A DNA stretch of 64,000 nt from JBBQXK01 sp038209775. Its GTDB lineage: Bacteria > Pseudomonadota > Alphaproteobacteria > Rhodobacterales > Rhodobacteraceae. A program made the translations under genes and the position numbers. The notes under the pieces were generated by a model that ran no database searches, had not been told where the DNA came from, and was given only the letters and a program-made list of their open reading frames with translations. Shown here piece after piece: positions 63,778 to 64,000 of this stretch. The stretch is from assembly GCA_038209775.1 (NCBI GenBank), contig JBBQXK010000001.1:1-64000 (forward strand), written 5' to 3'. How positions within the stretch are numbered: position 1 is the first letter of the stretch; every line of letters begins with the position of its first letter.

Positions 63778-64000
63778 TCAGTCTTCGCTCTCGTACAGAC
63801 TGATCGGCGCGCCAGGCATGATGGTGGAAATCGCGTGCTTGTACACAAGCTGCGATTGACCATCACGGCGCAAAAGCACGCAAAAGTTGTCAAACCAGGT
63901 GATGACACCCTGCAGTTTCACCCCGTTGATGAGGAAAATCGTCACCGGCACCTTTGCCTTGCGCACATGGTTCAGGAACGCGTCCTGCAAATTCTGCTTG
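63778..64000 (-). CDS. hfq: RNA chaperone Hfq (5' end beyond the window)
   Basis: The last 73 residues of Hfq, an Sm-fold hexamer that pairs small RNAs with mRNAs. The frame runs off the window at KQNLQDAFLNHVRKAKVPVT, so only a few N-terminal residues are missing; the apparent start at 63990 is internal. Sm1 is VTIFLINGVKLQGVITWFDN and Sm2 includes LVYKHAISTIMP. The rim and distal-face residues (FLNHVRKAK; YKHA) are present. hflX follows on the same strand. Confidence 0.96.
   Translation of the reverse strand, partial: KQNLQDAFLNHVRKAKVPVTIFLINGVKLQGVITWFDNFCVLLRRDGQSQLVYKHAISTIMPGAPISLYESED

Noticed and set aside
63778..63990. Hfq as a complete gene starting at 63990
   Set aside because: The frame continues upstream to the window edge with KQNL, matching the normal Hfq N-terminus, so the apparent start is internal.

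Overview
This window looks like an ordinary chromosomal stretch from a GC-rich alphaproteobacterium of the Rhodobacteraceae (Rhodobacter/Tabrizicola/Gemmobacter-like). The evidence is the set of family members present: a single-cysteine DksA, a HemB without the zinc cysteines, an arginyl-transferase-like Bpt, DUF2852 and DUF2927 proteins, a TakP-like TRAP system, and a ccmF-ccmH-enoyl-CoA hydratase cluster. Genus cannot be fixed from the sequence alone. I found no tRNA, rRNA, CRISPR array, transposase, integrase or phage gene. Many neighbouring genes are coupled by ATGA, GTGA or TGATG overlaps.

Layout. 1-5.8 kb: start of pepN, dgt, erpA, a hypothetical, xth, a FAD monooxygenase and dksA. 5.9-10.7 kb: a moxR ATPase and its CoxE-like VWA partner, separated by a DUF2927 lipoprotein and a tiny membrane protein, then an M48 peptidase. 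10.8-12.8 kb: a PIN protein coupled to an RlmI-like methyltransferase, and a small lipoprotein. 13.0-18.3 kb: two large exported CHAT proteins in tandem. 18.4-21.2 kb: edd and eda (Entner-Doudoroff), with a perfect palindrome inside the edd promoter. 21.2-27.3 kb: glnE, YbaK, DUF2852, RDD, bpt and a VOC protein. 27.3-30.4 kb: a TRAP dctQMP operon. 30.6-34.2 kb: VOC, CaCA antiporter and PhoX. 34.3-38.0 kb: ilvI-ltrA-ilvH behind a branched-chain amino-acid attenuator. 38-44.5 kb: a secreted unknown, an adenylate cyclase, enoyl-CoA hydratase, ccmH, ccmF and a hydroxybutyrate-type dehydrogenase. 44.5-54 kb: a YejA-like binding protein with an entericidin, a FrnE-like protein, an MFS exporter, mfd, a membrane protein and hemB. 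54-64 kb: a Ysc84-type lipoprotein, GNAT, a 3-hydroxyisobutyrate dehydrogenase-like protein, a penicillin acylase, an unusual peptidoglycan-binding toxin-like protein, a mesaconyl-CoA hydratase/CoA-transferase pair, a tiny Lys-rich protein, hflX and the 3' part of hfq.

Most interesting signals. (1) The ilv leader contains a sigma-70 promoter, a 15-residue Ile/Leu/Val-rich leader peptide and two mutually exclusive hairpins. (2) A 12-bp LacI-type palindrome sits between the -35 and -10 of edd. (3) Six copies of a dispersed intergenic hairpin-plus-GGGATATTT element are present. (4) Two unrelated intergenic regions hold arrays with an exact 11-bp period. (5) An SD-led mini-ORF is interrupted by a strong intrinsic terminator, compatible with a nonstop-mRNA gene or an attenuator. 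(6) Two exported CHAT proteases are encoded in tandem. (7) A cytoplasmic-start peptidoglycan-binding protein has colicin-like hydrophobic segments and could be an orphan effector. None is proven; each has a test listed.
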